A stretch of 64,000 bases of DNA from Actinomycetota bacterium (lineage in GTDB: Bacteria; Actinomycetota; Actinomycetes; Nanopelagicales; Nanopelagicaceae), in contig BGON01000002.1 of assembly GCA_003569265.1 (NCBI GenBank), forward strand, positions 124,001-188,000, in the 5' to 3' direction. Below are positions 14,338 through 23,473 of the stretch, in pieces (within the stretch, counting starts at the first letter, position 1; the number at the start of each line of letters is the position of its first letter). Position numbers and translations under genes: made by a program. The notes under the pieces were generated by a model. It made no database searches, was not told where the DNA came from, and saw only the letters and a program-made list of their open reading frames with translations.

Positions 14338-16239
14338 ATGTCAGATCTATCGGGTGAGCTCATTGATGGGCGCTATCAACTCATCCGCCAGGTTGCCAAT
14401 GGTGGAATGGCCAGTGTCTATGAGGCTCTCGATACCCGTTTAGATCGAAAAGTTGCAGTGAAGATTATGCACCCACATTTAGCCCAAGATGAAGCATTCG
14501 TTAACCGCTTCATTAGAGAAGCTAAAGCTGCTGCTGCACTTACACACCCCAATATCGTTGCTGTGCAGGACCAAGGGTGGAATCAAAACGGAGTCCCTGC
14601 AGTCTTTATTGTCATGGAGTTAATTGAAGGTCACACTCTTCGTGAATATTTGAATGAGCGTGGAAGATTTGAAATTAAAGATGCAATTAACTACCTCACC
14701 CCAATTCTTAGCGCACTTGCTGCTGCCCATGATTTGGGAATTGTGCATCGTGATATGAAGCCTGAAAACATTTTGATTTCAAAAGAGGGTCGCGTAAAGA
14801 TTGCAGATTTCGGTTTAGCTCGTGGTGAAATCATTGGTTCAACTATGACGGCTGAATCAAGTGTCATTTTGGGTTCAGTTTCATATCTCTCGCCTGAACA
14901 AGTACAACGAGGTGTTGCAGATTCAAGAAGTGATGTTTATGCCGTTGGCATCGTGGCATTTGAAATGCTTACAGGTGAAAAACCTTTCCTAGGTGACTCC
15001 CCCATCCAAATTGCCTATATGCACGTTAATCAAGAGATTCCATCACTTCGCACTAAGCGAAAAGACATGCCTGAAGCCTTAGATAATTTGATTCTGCAAG
15101 CCACCAACCGTGATCCAGATAAACGCCCGCGCACAGCCGGTGACTTCCTTAAAGCGCTGGAATCCATTCAGAATGAGATTGATCCTAAAACTAATCAGAT
15201 GAAGTTATCTCTTGATCTTCCGGTCGAGCCGATTAAAGAAAAGCCACGTGGCAAAGTGAAGAAGCAGATTGAGGAAGAAAAAGAAGACACCATTGAAGTA
15301 AAAGAAACTACCCAGGAGATTAAAGCTGCAAAGGAAAAGAAAAACAAGGCCAGCAAACGTGTGCGCCGCAACCGTAAAGTTGCAATCATTCTTGCCATAG
15401 CCCTTGGTATTGGCGGTTGGTACACATTGGTGGGGCCTGGTTCGCGTGTCGTTGTGCCTTCGGTGGTCGGTGGTACTTATGACGAAGCGATTTCAACTCT
15501 TACACCTCTTGGTCTCACCACAGTTATTTTAGAAAAGCGTTTCGATGAAGATATTGCTAAAGGTGCCATCATTGAAACAGATCCCCCAGGTGGCGGACGG
15601 GTTGCATCTGGTGGGCAAGTGAAGTTAATCGTGTCAAAGGGCCCGGAGCGATACATCATTCCTCCAGTTACAGGACTTACTCCCGAGGCTGCCACAACTG
15701 CACTCGAGAAATTCCCATTGATAGTTGGTGCAAATACTGAAAGTTTTAACAAAGATATCCCCAAAGGTTTTGTCATCTCTGCATCCCCTGAATCTGGCAC
15801 AGAAGTTAAGCGGGATACTCCAGTCTCACTTGTCATCAGTAAAGGTGTTGAGACTGTGGCACTTGCTTCTTATTCAGGTAAGAGTGGTGAACAAGCACTC
15901 AATGAGTTAAATGATCTTGGCTTTAATGTTGAATCTAGTTATGCATTTAATGAAAAGGTTTTATCAGGCGTGGTTGTTTCTCAAAGTCCAAGTGGTGTTG
16001 ATGTGGCACCCAAGGGCTCAACTGTGACACTAATTATCTCTAAGGGTTCACAGTATGTATTTATCCCTAATGTCTTTTCATTAGATCAACTCAAAGCAAC
16101 GCAGGCGTTGCAAGACCTGCAGCTCAAGGTGGTTGTGAAGAAATTGGGAACTAAGAAGGTTAAGAAGGTTACAAATATCTCTCCTAAGGTGGGCACGAAA
16201 GTTAAGCGTGGCAGCACAGTCACAATTACCGTAGGGTAA
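14338..16239 (+). CDS. Membrane Ser/Thr protein kinase with PASTA repeats
   Basis: A 633-residue kinase. The catalytic domain (about 12-275) has NGGMASVYE, Lys42 in VAVKIM, the HRDMKPEN loop with Asp139 and DFG at 157-159. An acidic/basic linker (about 295-345, rich in Lys and Glu) precedes one membrane helix (348-366). The external part holds four PASTA repeats, each ending in a VSKG or ISKG-type strand. This PknB/Stk1 arrangement senses muropeptides or lipid II in actinobacteria and controls growth and wall synthesis. Its position near the class II DAHP synthase recalls the pknL region in mycobacteria. Confidence 0.9.
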   Translation: MSDLSGELIDGRYQLIRQVANGGMASVYEALDTRLDRKVAVKIMHPHLAQDEAFVNRFIREAKAAAALTHPNIVAVQDQGWNQNGVPAVFIVMELIEGHTLREYLNERGRFEIKDAINYLTPILSALAAAHDLGIVHRDMKPENILISKEGRVKIADFGLARGEIIGSTMTAESSVILGSVSYLSPEQVQRGVADSRSDVYAVGIVAFEMLTGEKPFLGDSPIQIAYMHVNQEIPSLRTKRKDMPEALDNLILQATNRDPDKRPRTAGDFLKALESIQNEIDPKTNQMKLSLDLPVEPIKEKPRGKVKKQIEEEKEDTIEVKETTQEIKAAKEKKNKASKRVRRNRKVAIILAIALGIGGWYTLVGPGSRVVVPSVVGGTYDEAISTLTPLGLTTVILEKRFDEDIAKGAIIETDPPGGGRVASGGQVKLIVSKGPERYIIPPVTGLTPEAATTALEKFPLIVGANTESFNKDIPKGFVISASPESGTEVKRDTPVSLVISKGVETVALASYSGKSGEQALNELNDLGFNVESSYAFNEKVLSGVVVSQSPSGVDVAPKGSTVTLIISKGSQYVFIPNVFSLDQLKATQALQDLQLKVVVKKLGTKKVKKVTNISPKVGTKVKRGSTVTITVG

Positions 16240-16243
16240 GCCA

Positions 16244-17113
16244 ATGCCTCAGGAGTCCAAGAAGCCACGTATTGGTGCCCACGTCCCAACAACTGGCGGA
16301 ATGGCAAAGCGCTCCATTGAATATGCCCAAGAAATCGGTGCAAGTGCAATTCAAGTTTTTGCATCAAGTCCACGTATGTGGGCAATGCCAGCAGCAAAAC
16401 CTGATCTCGATGAGGCTTACAAAATCAAAGCTGCAGAGTTGGATCTTGAAACATACGTTCATGCTCCATTTCTTATTAACTTAGGCTCACCCACTGAGGC
16501 CACATACCTCAACTCTTTAGCTTCTACTAAATATTCTCTCCAGCGCGCTGCAGATATTGGAGCACTTGGTGCTGTTATTCACACAGGCTCTGCTGTAGAT
16601 GTAAACCACGTTGAAAAAGCATGGAAGCAGATTCATGAAGGCATGATGCCCATCCTTAACGCGCTTCCAGATGATGCTCCATATTTATTATTAGAACCTA
16701 CTGCAGGTCAAGGCCAATCATTGGTTAAGAAATTAGATGATCTAGAAAACTATCTCAAAGCTCTGGAGTATCACCCAAAGGTTGCCATCTGTCTTGATAC
16801 ATGTCACGTATTTGCCGCAGGCCATGATATCTCTGTTAAAGGTGGTATGAGCGCCACTATTGATCTTCTTGTTCAAATCGCTGGCGTTGAGCGTTTCCAG
16901 TTAGTCCATGCCAATGATTCAATGGATGTGTGCGGAGCACTAAAAGATCGCCACCAAAACATTGGTGATGGACATATAGGTATAGAACCATTTGCTGAAC
17001 TTCTTGCTCACCCAGCCATTGCTAACGCGCCATTAATTCTTGAAACACCGGGCATGGAGGAAAAACACAAGCCTGAAGTTGCGCTACTGAAGAAGCTACG
17101 AGATAAAAAGTGA
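16244..17113 (+). CDS. nfo: Endonuclease IV (AP endonuclease)
   Basis: A 289-residue TIM-barrel enzyme that cuts DNA 5' to abasic sites in base excision repair. Zn-ligand motifs in order: IGAHVPTTGG, YVHAPFLINLGS, GAVIHTGSA, LLLEPTAGQG, CLDTCHVFAAGHD, LVHANDSMDVCGALKDRHQN, IGDGHIG and LILETPGM. The start ATG is 5 bp after the kinase stop; the end overlaps the EamA gene (start GTG at 17110). Confidence 0.93.
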   Translation: MPQESKKPRIGAHVPTTGGMAKRSIEYAQEIGASAIQVFASSPRMWAMPAAKPDLDEAYKIKAAELDLETYVHAPFLINLGSPTEATYLNSLASTKYSLQRAADIGALGAVIHTGSAVDVNHVEKAWKQIHEGMMPILNALPDDAPYLLLEPTAGQGQSLVKKLDDLENYLKALEYHPKVAICLDTCHVFAAGHDISVKGGMSATIDLLVQIAGVERFQLVHANDSMDVCGALKDRHQNIGDGHIGIEPFAELLAHPAIANAPLILETPGMEEKHKPEVALLKKLRDKK

Positions 17114-17976
17114 GTGAAGCAAAACATTTATTCAAGATGAAGCTTGCCCCGTGGGCCCTTCTCACCGTTGCGATGGCTTGGGGCTGGGCTTTTGTGATCA
17201 TGAAGGATGCAATTCAGCGCCAGAGTGTTAACAATTTTCTTTTCACCAGATTTTTACTCGGAACAGTTGTTATGGTGCTCATTCGCCCACAAGTTTTAAA
17301 ACTGCTCAATAAAGATCTCCTACTACGTGCTGGATCTGCCGGTGTTTTCTTGGGCTTTGGTTACATCTTCCAAACACTTGGCCTTGCCCGCACCGGAGCT
17401 GCAATTACGGGTTTTGTTACCGGACTTTATGTGGTTCTCACTCCACTCTTTGCCTGGTTATTTTTGAAAGAGAAGATTAATAGATTCACTTGGAGCTGCA
17501 TCGCAGTTGCAACTGTTGGCCTTGGCTTCTTATCAATACATGGATTTTCTGTGGGAATGGGTGAACTTCTAGTCTTTATTAGTGCAATCTTCTATGCCTG
17601 CCACATTATTGCCTTAAGCAAGTGGAGCTCGGGCCGAGATGTTTATGCCATGACGGTAGTGCAGCTATTTATGTGTGCTCTGCTCGCTGGCATCGCATCA
17701 ATTCCAGAAGGTTATTCACCGCCGCCTGATACAAGTGTGTGGGGTGTTGTCATATTCACGTCAGTCTTTGCAACTGCAATTGCCTTCATCATTCAGACGT
17801 GGGCCCAAGCGCATATGAGCCCAACTAAGGTGGCGGTCATTTTGACGATGGAAGTTGTCTTTGCCGCAGTCTTTGCAATCATCTTTGGCGGTGAGCGCTT
17901 AACACTACAGAGTGCACTCGGTGGAGTCCTTGTAGTTACTGCTATGTATTTGATTGTTATTAAAGAATCAAAGTAG
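17110..17976 (+). CDS. EamA/DMT-family transporter
   Basis: A 288-residue protein with ten predicted membrane helices in two EamA repeats, the usual size for drug/metabolite transporters. The first repeat includes the helix start WALLTVAMAWGWAFVIMKDA; the second ends with FAAVFAIIFGGERLTLQSALGG, the canonical EamA closing segment. The GTG start overlaps the nfo stop by 4 bp. Cargo is unknown; family members export amino acids or import various metabolites. Confidence 0.85.
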   Translation: MSEAKHLFKMKLAPWALLTVAMAWGWAFVIMKDAIQRQSVNNFLFTRFLLGTVVMVLIRPQVLKLLNKDLLLRAGSAGVFLGFGYIFQTLGLARTGAAITGFVTGLYVVLTPLFAWLFLKEKINRFTWSCIAVATVGLGFLSIHGFSVGMGELLVFISAIFYACHIIALSKWSSGRDVYAMTVVQLFMCALLAGIASIPEGYSPPPDTSVWGVVIFTSVFATAIAFIIQTWAQAHMSPTKVAVILTMEVVFAAVFAIIFGGERLTLQSALGGVLVVTAMYLIVIKESK

Positions 17977-17986
17977 GCTCACTACT

Positions 17987-19021
17987 ATGGCAATCGATCT
18001 TCGCTCTGACACAGTCACCCGCCCATCACAAGGCATGCGTGATGCAATTGCTTCAGCACCGGTTGGCGATGATGTTTATAGCGATGATCCAACCGTTAAC
18101 TCTCTTGAAGAGCGCGTTGCTGCGATGTTTGGCAAAGAAGCAGGCCTCTTTACCCCAACCGGCTCACTTGCAAATCAATTAGCAATTCGTATGTTGGTTA
18201 ATCCTGGCGAAGAGATAATTGCCGAGACAAATTCACACATCGTTCGCGCAGAACTTGGCGCTGCAGCCGTGTTTAGCGGTATTACTACCCGCACATGGCC
18301 CGCTACGCATGGATTACTAAAGGCTGCTGATGCACTTGAGATCGCCCGTCCGGACTCTGGACCATATCTAGTTTCAACCACTGCAATTGCTGTTGAAAAC
18401 ACCCACAACTTTGGTGGCGGAACCGTGCAACCAATAGATGAAATCAAGGCTTTGCGCAAAGGCGCCGATGCTATGGGATTAGCCCTTCACTTAGATGGTG
18501 CCCGTATTTGGAACGCGCACGTTGCAAGTGGAGTTGCATTTAGTGAATATGGAAAATACTTTGACACTATTAGCGTCTGCCTATCTAAAGGTTTAGGTGC
18601 CCCAGTTGGTTCGGTAATGCTTTCAACTAAGGAGCGCGTTGCTAAGGCGCGCGTATGGCGCAAGCGCTATGGGGCAGGAATGCGACAAGTGGGATTGCTA
18701 GCAGCTGGTGCTCACTATGCACTAGATAACAACATCAATCGCCTGTCTGAAGATCATCGCCGAGCTAAAGAGATTGCCGTTGCAATTGCTGCTATTGATT
18801 CTTCTCTTATTGACCCAACAACAGTTCAAACAAATATTGTGGGATTAGATCTGGCCCATCTACCAATAACCGCGGCAGAGCTAGCAACACGCTGCCGTGA
18901 AAAAGGCTTGTGGATTAGCGCTCTGGGTCCAAAGTATGCGCGCCTTGTAACACATTTAGATTTTAATGATGCTCAGTGCAAAGAAGCTATTGAGATTTTA
19001 AAGGTAGCCCTCGTGGCGTAG
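17987..19021 (+). CDS. Low-specificity threonine aldolase (PLP enzyme)
   Basis: A 344-residue fold-type I PLP enzyme that splits threonine or allo-threonine into glycine and acetaldehyde. Hallmarks: MAIDLRSDTVTRPSQGMRDA at the start, VGDDVYSDDPTV, FTPTGSLANQLAIR, and the PLP lysine in SVCLSKGLGAPVGSV. ATG 17987 is chosen because an upstream in-frame extension overlaps the EamA gene and lacks family similarity. The 3' end overlaps the convergent ogt gene by 24 bp. Confidence 0.88.
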   Translation: MAIDLRSDTVTRPSQGMRDAIASAPVGDDVYSDDPTVNSLEERVAAMFGKEAGLFTPTGSLANQLAIRMLVNPGEEIIAETNSHIVRAELGAAAVFSGITTRTWPATHGLLKAADALEIARPDSGPYLVSTTAIAVENTHNFGGGTVQPIDEIKALRKGADAMGLALHLDGARIWNAHVASGVAFSEYGKYFDTISVCLSKGLGAPVGSVMLSTKERVAKARVWRKRYGAGMRQVGLLAAGAHYALDNNINRLSEDHRRAKEIAVAIAAIDSSLIDPTTVQTNIVGLDLAHLPITAAELATRCREKGLWISALGPKYARLVTHLDFNDAQCKEAIEILKVALVA

Positions 19022-19470
19022 TAGCCACTCTTTCTTGCTAACTCCATAAGCATAATTTCCTAGCGCTCCCCCAGTTTTAACAACGCGGTGGCATGGAACA
19101 ACCAACATAATGGCGTTATTAGCGCAGGCACTTCCTGCTGCGCGAACTGCCGCTGCAGATCCAGCGCGCTGGGCAATATCTGAATAGGAGAGAACTTTGC
19201 CACCAGAGATCTTGCGCATGGCCTTCCAAGCAGCTTGTGAAAATGGAGCACCTGGTTGGCTGACTTTGATGCCATTAATGGCAGTAATGTCGCCATCGAA
19301 GTAATCATTGATTAAATCACTAATGACGGGAATGGATTTAACAATCTTTATGTCTTTGCCAGCTTTAAAGCACTGATTGTTGAAAGATTTGCACCCATTA
19401 AAATCTGATCATCGGCAATGAGATTCAGATTGCCCACAGGTGTCTTGTGGGTAGTTACTAATAATGTCAC
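18998..19470 (-). CDS. ogt: O6-alkylguanine-DNA alkyltransferase (frame broken by 1-base indel)
   Basis: The C-terminal part (from FSQAAWKAMRKISGGKVLSYSD to KKEWLLRHEGYL) has the active-site PCHRV motif and is a clear DNA repair suicide methyltransferase. The frame stays open to 19411 but has no start. The N-terminal part (TLLVTTHKTPVGNLNLIADD...) runs in another frame from GTG 19470, 10 bp after the aroG stop. Restoring one A in the run at 19363-19369 joins them into a continuous 157-residue protein (NLSTISALKAGKDIKIVK), the normal family length. I read the break as a homopolymer error or recent mutation. Confidence 0.85.
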
Positions 19471-19480
19471 AAGGAGAAAA

Positions 19481-20827
19481 TTAGCGGTCGCGCAACATCT
19501 CAGCAACTAGGAAAGCTAGCTCTAGAGACTGAGAGTGGTTCAGGCGCGGATCACATGCCGTTTCATAGCGTGAAGCCAGATCCTCATGTGAAATCTGCTC
19601 GCCGCCACCAACGCACTCAGTGACATCATCTCCAGTGAGTTCGATATGGATTCCACCTGGATGTGTACCTAACGCTTTGTGGACTTCAAAGAATCCCTTT
19701 ACCTCATCCATAACATCATCAAATTTACGTGTCTTATAGCCAGTTGGTGCCTCATATGTATTGCCGTGCATCGGATCGCATACCCACAAAACCTTTGCAC
19801 CAGATTTAGTAACTCCATCAACTAGAGCAGGTAGGGCTTCGCGAATCTTTCCTGCTCCCATGCGTGTAATAAAAGTAATACGCCCTGGTTCGCGGTTGGG
19901 ATCAAGCTTGTCAATCAGAGCGAGTGCGTCATCAACTGTGGACTTAGGTCCAAGCTTGATACCAATGGGATTTTTAACCTTGGATGCAAAATCAACATGT
20001 GCACCATCTAATTGACGTGTGCGCTCACCAATCCAGATGAAGTGACCTGATACATCGTATGGATTTCCTGTACGCGAATCGATACGTGTTAGCGCCTTCT
20101 CATATTCCAGAATCAAAGCTTCATGACTTGAGAAGAAATCAACTGATTTAAATGACTCAGGATCTACTCCTGCTGATTGCATAAATGAAAGCGCGCGGCC
20201 AATTTCATTAGCCATCTTTTCATAGCGCTCCCCCACTGAAGAATCGCGGATGAAGCCCTTATTCCACTCATGCACTTGGCGCAGATCAGCAAAGCCACCT
20301 TGTGTGAAGGCACGAACTAAGTTCAGAGTTGAAGCTGACGTGTTGTAAACACGGACCAAACGGTGTGGATCTGGCGTGCGAGAGCTTTCAGTAAATTCAA
20401 TACCGTTCACAGCATCTCCACGGTAAGCAGGAAGTGTTACATCCCCACGGGTCTCCATGTCATTAGAGCGTGGTTTAGCAAACTGACCTGCCATGCGTCC
20501 AACTTTTACAACTGGCAATGATGAGTAGTACTGCAGAACTGCAGCCATCTGCAAAATAGTTTTAATGCGGTTTCTAATTGAATCTGCTGTGGCCGCGGCA
20601 AAAGTCTCTGCGCAATCTCCGCCTTGCAACCAGAAAGCTTTTCCCTCTGCAGCAAGTGCAATACGTGCCTTTAAATCATCACATTCACCGGCAAAGACAA
20701 GTGGTGGAAATGATTTAAGTTCAGCAACTGCTGCCTTAATCGCAGCACCCTCTGAACCGCCAGGCCACTGTGGTTGCTGGGCAGCCACAAGGCCAGGCGT
20801 GAAGAGATTATCTAGAGGAGAAGTCAT
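19481..20827 (-). CDS. aroG: Class II 3-deoxy-7-phosphoheptulonate synthase
   Basis: A 448-residue type II DAHP synthase, which joins PEP and erythrose 4-phosphate as the first step of the shikimate pathway. Recognisable blocks: WLQGGDCAETF, VKVGRMAGQFAKPRS, LPAYRGDAVNG, FFSSHEALILEYE, GERTRQLDGAHVDF, LWVCDPMHGNTYE and GGIHIELTGDDVTECVGG. This plant/actinobacterial form is usual in actinobacteria. The ogt start lies 10 bp after its stop, so they probably share a transcript. Confidence 0.93.
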   Translation of the reverse strand: MTSPLDNLFTPGLVAAQQPQWPGGSEGAAIKAAVAELKSFPPLVFAGECDDLKARIALAAEGKAFWLQGGDCAETFAAATADSIRNRIKTILQMAAVLQYYSSLPVVKVGRMAGQFAKPRSNDMETRGDVTLPAYRGDAVNGIEFTESSRTPDPHRLVRVYNTSASTLNLVRAFTQGGFADLRQVHEWNKGFIRDSSVGERYEKMANEIGRALSFMQSAGVDPESFKSVDFFSSHEALILEYEKALTRIDSRTGNPYDVSGHFIWIGERTRQLDGAHVDFASKVKNPIGIKLGPKSTVDDALALIDKLDPNREPGRITFITRMGAGKIREALPALVDGVTKSGAKVLWVCDPMHGNTYEAPTGYKTRKFDDVMDEVKGFFEVHKALGTHPGGIHIELTGDDVTECVGGGEQISHEDLASRYETACDPRLNHSQSLELAFLVAEMLRDR

Positions 20828-20868
20828 GGGTTAAGGATAGAGAATCAATTGATAATCGCGTAGCGCAA

Positions 20869-21894
20869 TTATCCGAAGAAGATCTCTGACTCCTTATAGC
20901 GCTCTAGGGGAACGAGTTTGAGCTGTTCTGTGGCAGATGCCAGCGGAACACGCACGATATCGGTACCGTGAAGTGCAACCATCTTGCCCCAGTCACCTTC
21001 ATGAGCGGCCGTAATAGCGTGGAGACCAAATCGTGTAGCAAGAACACGGTCAAATGCTGTTGGAGATCCACCACGTTGGATGTGACCCAAAACAGATGTG
21101 CGTGCCTCTTTGCCTGTGCGTGCTTCAATCTCACTAGCCAGCCAATCACCTATACCTGAGAGCTTGACGTGACCAAATGAATCAAGTGTCTTATCCTTTG
21201 TGACCATATCGCCCTCTTGAGGAATAGCACCTTCAGCAATAACGATAATTGGCGCATAGTGAGATTTGAATCGAGATTCAACCCAATCGCATACCTTCTC
21301 AATTGAGAACTTCTGCTCTGGAATCAAAATACAAGCCGCTCCGCCTGCAAGCCCTGAGTGAAGTGCAATCCAGCCAGCATGGCGACCCATAACTTCAACG
21401 ATTAATGCACGGTGATGTGACTCTGCTGTTGTGTGTAGACGATCGATTGCCTCAACTGCAATATTGACAGCTGTGTCGAAGCCAAATGTGTAGTCAGTAT
21501 TGTTCAAATCATTATCAATTGTCTTTGGAACACCAATAACTTTTACGCCAAGTGAATCAAGCTTTGTTGCAACGCCCAATGTATCTTCGCCACCGATTGC
21601 AATAAGTGCATCGATTCCAGCTTTAGCCAAGTTGTCCTTGATCTTTTCTACGCCGCCCTCAATCTTGAAAGGGTTAGTACGAGAAGATCCCAAAATTGTT
21701 CCGCCGCGAGGCAAGATCCCACGAGTTGTTTCAATATTGAGAGGCATTGTTAAGCCCTCTAGTGGACCCTTCCAGCCATCACGGAAACCAACAAATTCAT
21801 GGCCATATTCTTTTACGCCTTTACGAACTACGGCGCGAATCACAGCATTTAGACCTGGGCAATCTCCGCCACCAGTTAGCACACCAATACGCAT
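20869..21894 (-). CDS. 6-phosphofructokinase, predicted PPi-dependent
   Basis: A 341-residue phosphofructokinase A family enzyme. The start is set at ATG 21894 because GGAG lies about 6 bases upstream; an upstream ATG overlaps that site. Catalytic PKTIDNDL (Lys124, Asp127) and MGRHAGWIAL are present. The residue that normally separates phosphoryl donors reads Asp104 (GGED at 101-104) instead of Gly. Asp at that position together with Lys124 is the known signature of pyrophosphate-dependent or mixed 'group III' enzymes. The donor is therefore predicted to be PPi; a biochemical test would settle it. Confidence 0.88.
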   Translation of the reverse strand: MRIGVLTGGGDCPGLNAVIRAVVRKGVKEYGHEFVGFRDGWKGPLEGLTMPLNIETTRGILPRGGTILGSSRTNPFKIEGGVEKIKDNLAKAGIDALIAIGGEDTLGVATKLDSLGVKVIGVPKTIDNDLNNTDYTFGFDTAVNIAVEAIDRLHTTAESHHRALIVEVMGRHAGWIALHSGLAGGAACILIPEQKFSIEKVCDWVESRFKSHYAPIIVIAEGAIPQEGDMVTKDKTLDSFGHVKLSGIGDWLASEIEARTGKEARTSVLGHIQRGGSPTAFDRVLATRFGLHAITAAHEGDWGKMVALHGTDIVRVPLASATEQLKLVPLERYKESEIFFG

Positions 21895-21990
21895 TATTAA
21901 CTCCATTAAAAAGTAAATGATGAAGGGCTCGAGCTATCAAAAGCGCCCGGCCTGTGGTCAACGCTGACTGGAACAGTCTAGCCTTGCCAC

Positions 21991-23394
21991 ATGGGCAATC
22001 AACAAATTATCGTAGGCGTGGATTCATCTACTCAGTCGGTAAAAGTAGTCATGCGCGATGCCCGCACAGGAGCGCTGCTGCGCCAAGGCCGAGCAGCACA
22101 TCCTGATGGCACTGAAGTTGATCCCATCCATTGGAAAAACGCCCTAGATAGTGCACTAAAAGATGCAGGTGGATTAGAAGATGTCAAAGCAATTTCTATT
22201 GCAGGACAACAACATGGAATGGTCGCTCTCGATAACAAGGGTGAAGTAATTAGACCAGCGTTGTTATGGAATGACACACGATCTGCCAAAGCTGCCGAAG
22301 ATTTAAACCGAGAAGAAGGTGGAAATGCTGAGATCGCTCGCAAAGTTGGTTCAGTCTTAGTTGCATCTTTTACTGCATCAAAGCTTCGCTGGATGGCAGA
22401 TAACGAACCAGAAAATGCCGCCCGTGTTGCATCTGTGGCACTGCCCCATGATTGGCTTTCATGGCAACTACAAGGCGGTAAAGACTTCTCCACGCTATTT
22501 ACAGATCGAAGTGATGCATCCGGAACTGGATACTTTGATCCAACAACTTCTCATTACCGAGAAGATATTTTACGTCTAGCACTGCGCCATGACTTAGAAC
22601 TGCGTCTACCAAAAATCATTGCACCTAATTCTTTTGGCGGAACAACAACTACTGGAATTCCAATTGCTGCAGGTGCTGGGGATAATGCTGGCGCAGCATT
22701 AGGTGTGCAAGCACAACCTGGAGATGTTGTAGTTTCACTGGGAACATCTGGCACAGCTTTTGCAGTTTCGCAAACTCCCACACATGATGCAACTGGCGCA
22801 GTTGCAGGTTTTGCAGATGCAACTGGTCGCTTCTTGCCTCTTGTCTGCACATTAAATGCGGCACGCATCATGGATGCTGCAACAAAGATTCTTGGTAAAA
22901 CTCATGAAGAAGTCGGTGCCCTTGCACTCTCTGCTACTCCAGGTGCTAATGGTTTAACTCTTCTTCCCTACTTTGAGGGCGAGCGGACCCCTAATCGCCC
23001 AGATGCAACTGGCGTATTTTCTGGAATGAATTTGAATAACTCCAATCAGGCCGATATTGCACGGGCGATGATCGAAGGGATGTTGGCCGGATTAGCCGAT
23101 GCTGTTGATTCTTTGATTGCACTGGGCGTAAACATCAATCGCATACTTCTCATCGGAGGAGCAGCAAAGAATCCTGCGATTCCAACCATTGCAAGTGCAC
23201 TCTTTGGCCGCGAAGTTTTAGTGCCACCAGCAGGAGAATATGTTGCTGATGGCGCAGCTAAACAAGCTGCATGGGCGCTACTAGGAGAAATGCCAACATG
23301 GGATCTAGGAAAAGTTTCACATCATCATTCGCAAGCAACTCCACATGTAATGGATAAATATCGAACTTTGCGAGATAACACTGCAAATTGGTAG
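21991..23394 (+). CDS. xylB: Xylulokinase (FGGY family)
   Basis: A 467-residue FGGY carbohydrate kinase. N-terminal GVDSSTQSVKVVM phosphate loop, SIAGQQHGMVALD substrate motif, PALLWNDTRSA, LPHDWLSWQLQGG and the C-terminal LLIGGAAKNPAIPTIASALF adenosine motif point to xylulokinase. It would phosphorylate D-xylulose for the pentose phosphate pathway. No xylose isomerase or transporter gene lies nearby, so the physiological source of xylulose is not visible here. Confidence 0.87.
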   Translation: MGNQQIIVGVDSSTQSVKVVMRDARTGALLRQGRAAHPDGTEVDPIHWKNALDSALKDAGGLEDVKAISIAGQQHGMVALDNKGEVIRPALLWNDTRSAKAAEDLNREEGGNAEIARKVGSVLVASFTASKLRWMADNEPENAARVASVALPHDWLSWQLQGGKDFSTLFTDRSDASGTGYFDPTTSHYREDILRLALRHDLELRLPKIIAPNSFGGTTTTGIPIAAGAGDNAGAALGVQAQPGDVVVSLGTSGTAFAVSQTPTHDATGAVAGFADATGRFLPLVCTLNAARIMDAATKILGKTHEEVGALALSATPGANGLTLLPYFEGERTPNRPDATGVFSGMNLNNSNQADIARAMIEGMLAGLADAVDSLIALGVNINRILLIGGAAKNPAIPTIASALFGREVLVPPAGEYVADGAAKQAAWALLGEMPTWDLGKVSHHHSQATPHVMDKYRTLRDNTANW

Positions 23395-23404
23395 AGTAGG
23401 CAAC

Positions 23405-23473
23405 ATGAAGAAATTTGGTTGGGACGCCGTTGCCTCTGCAACCATTAGTCTCTATTGCGCTGTGATTGCATAA
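23405..23473 (+). CDS. Possible 22-residue leader ORF
   Basis: ATG 23405 to TAA 23473 encodes MKKFGWDAVASATISLYCAV plus two residues. Its stop abuts the EamA start (TAAATG), so it could couple translation. No clear ribosome-binding site and no homology are visible; it may also be an untranslated remnant. Confidence 0.25.
   Translation: MKKFGWDAVASATISLYCAVIA

Noticed and set aside
19363-19369. Programmed -1 ribosomal frameshift in ogt: the minus strand carries T-TTA-AAG, a textbook slippery heptamer in the correct frame.
   Set aside because: Five other genes in the window have equivalent one-base breaks at homopolymers with no slippery motif, so a common sequencing or assembly cause is simpler. 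It remains worth checking only if accurate reads confirm the base count.
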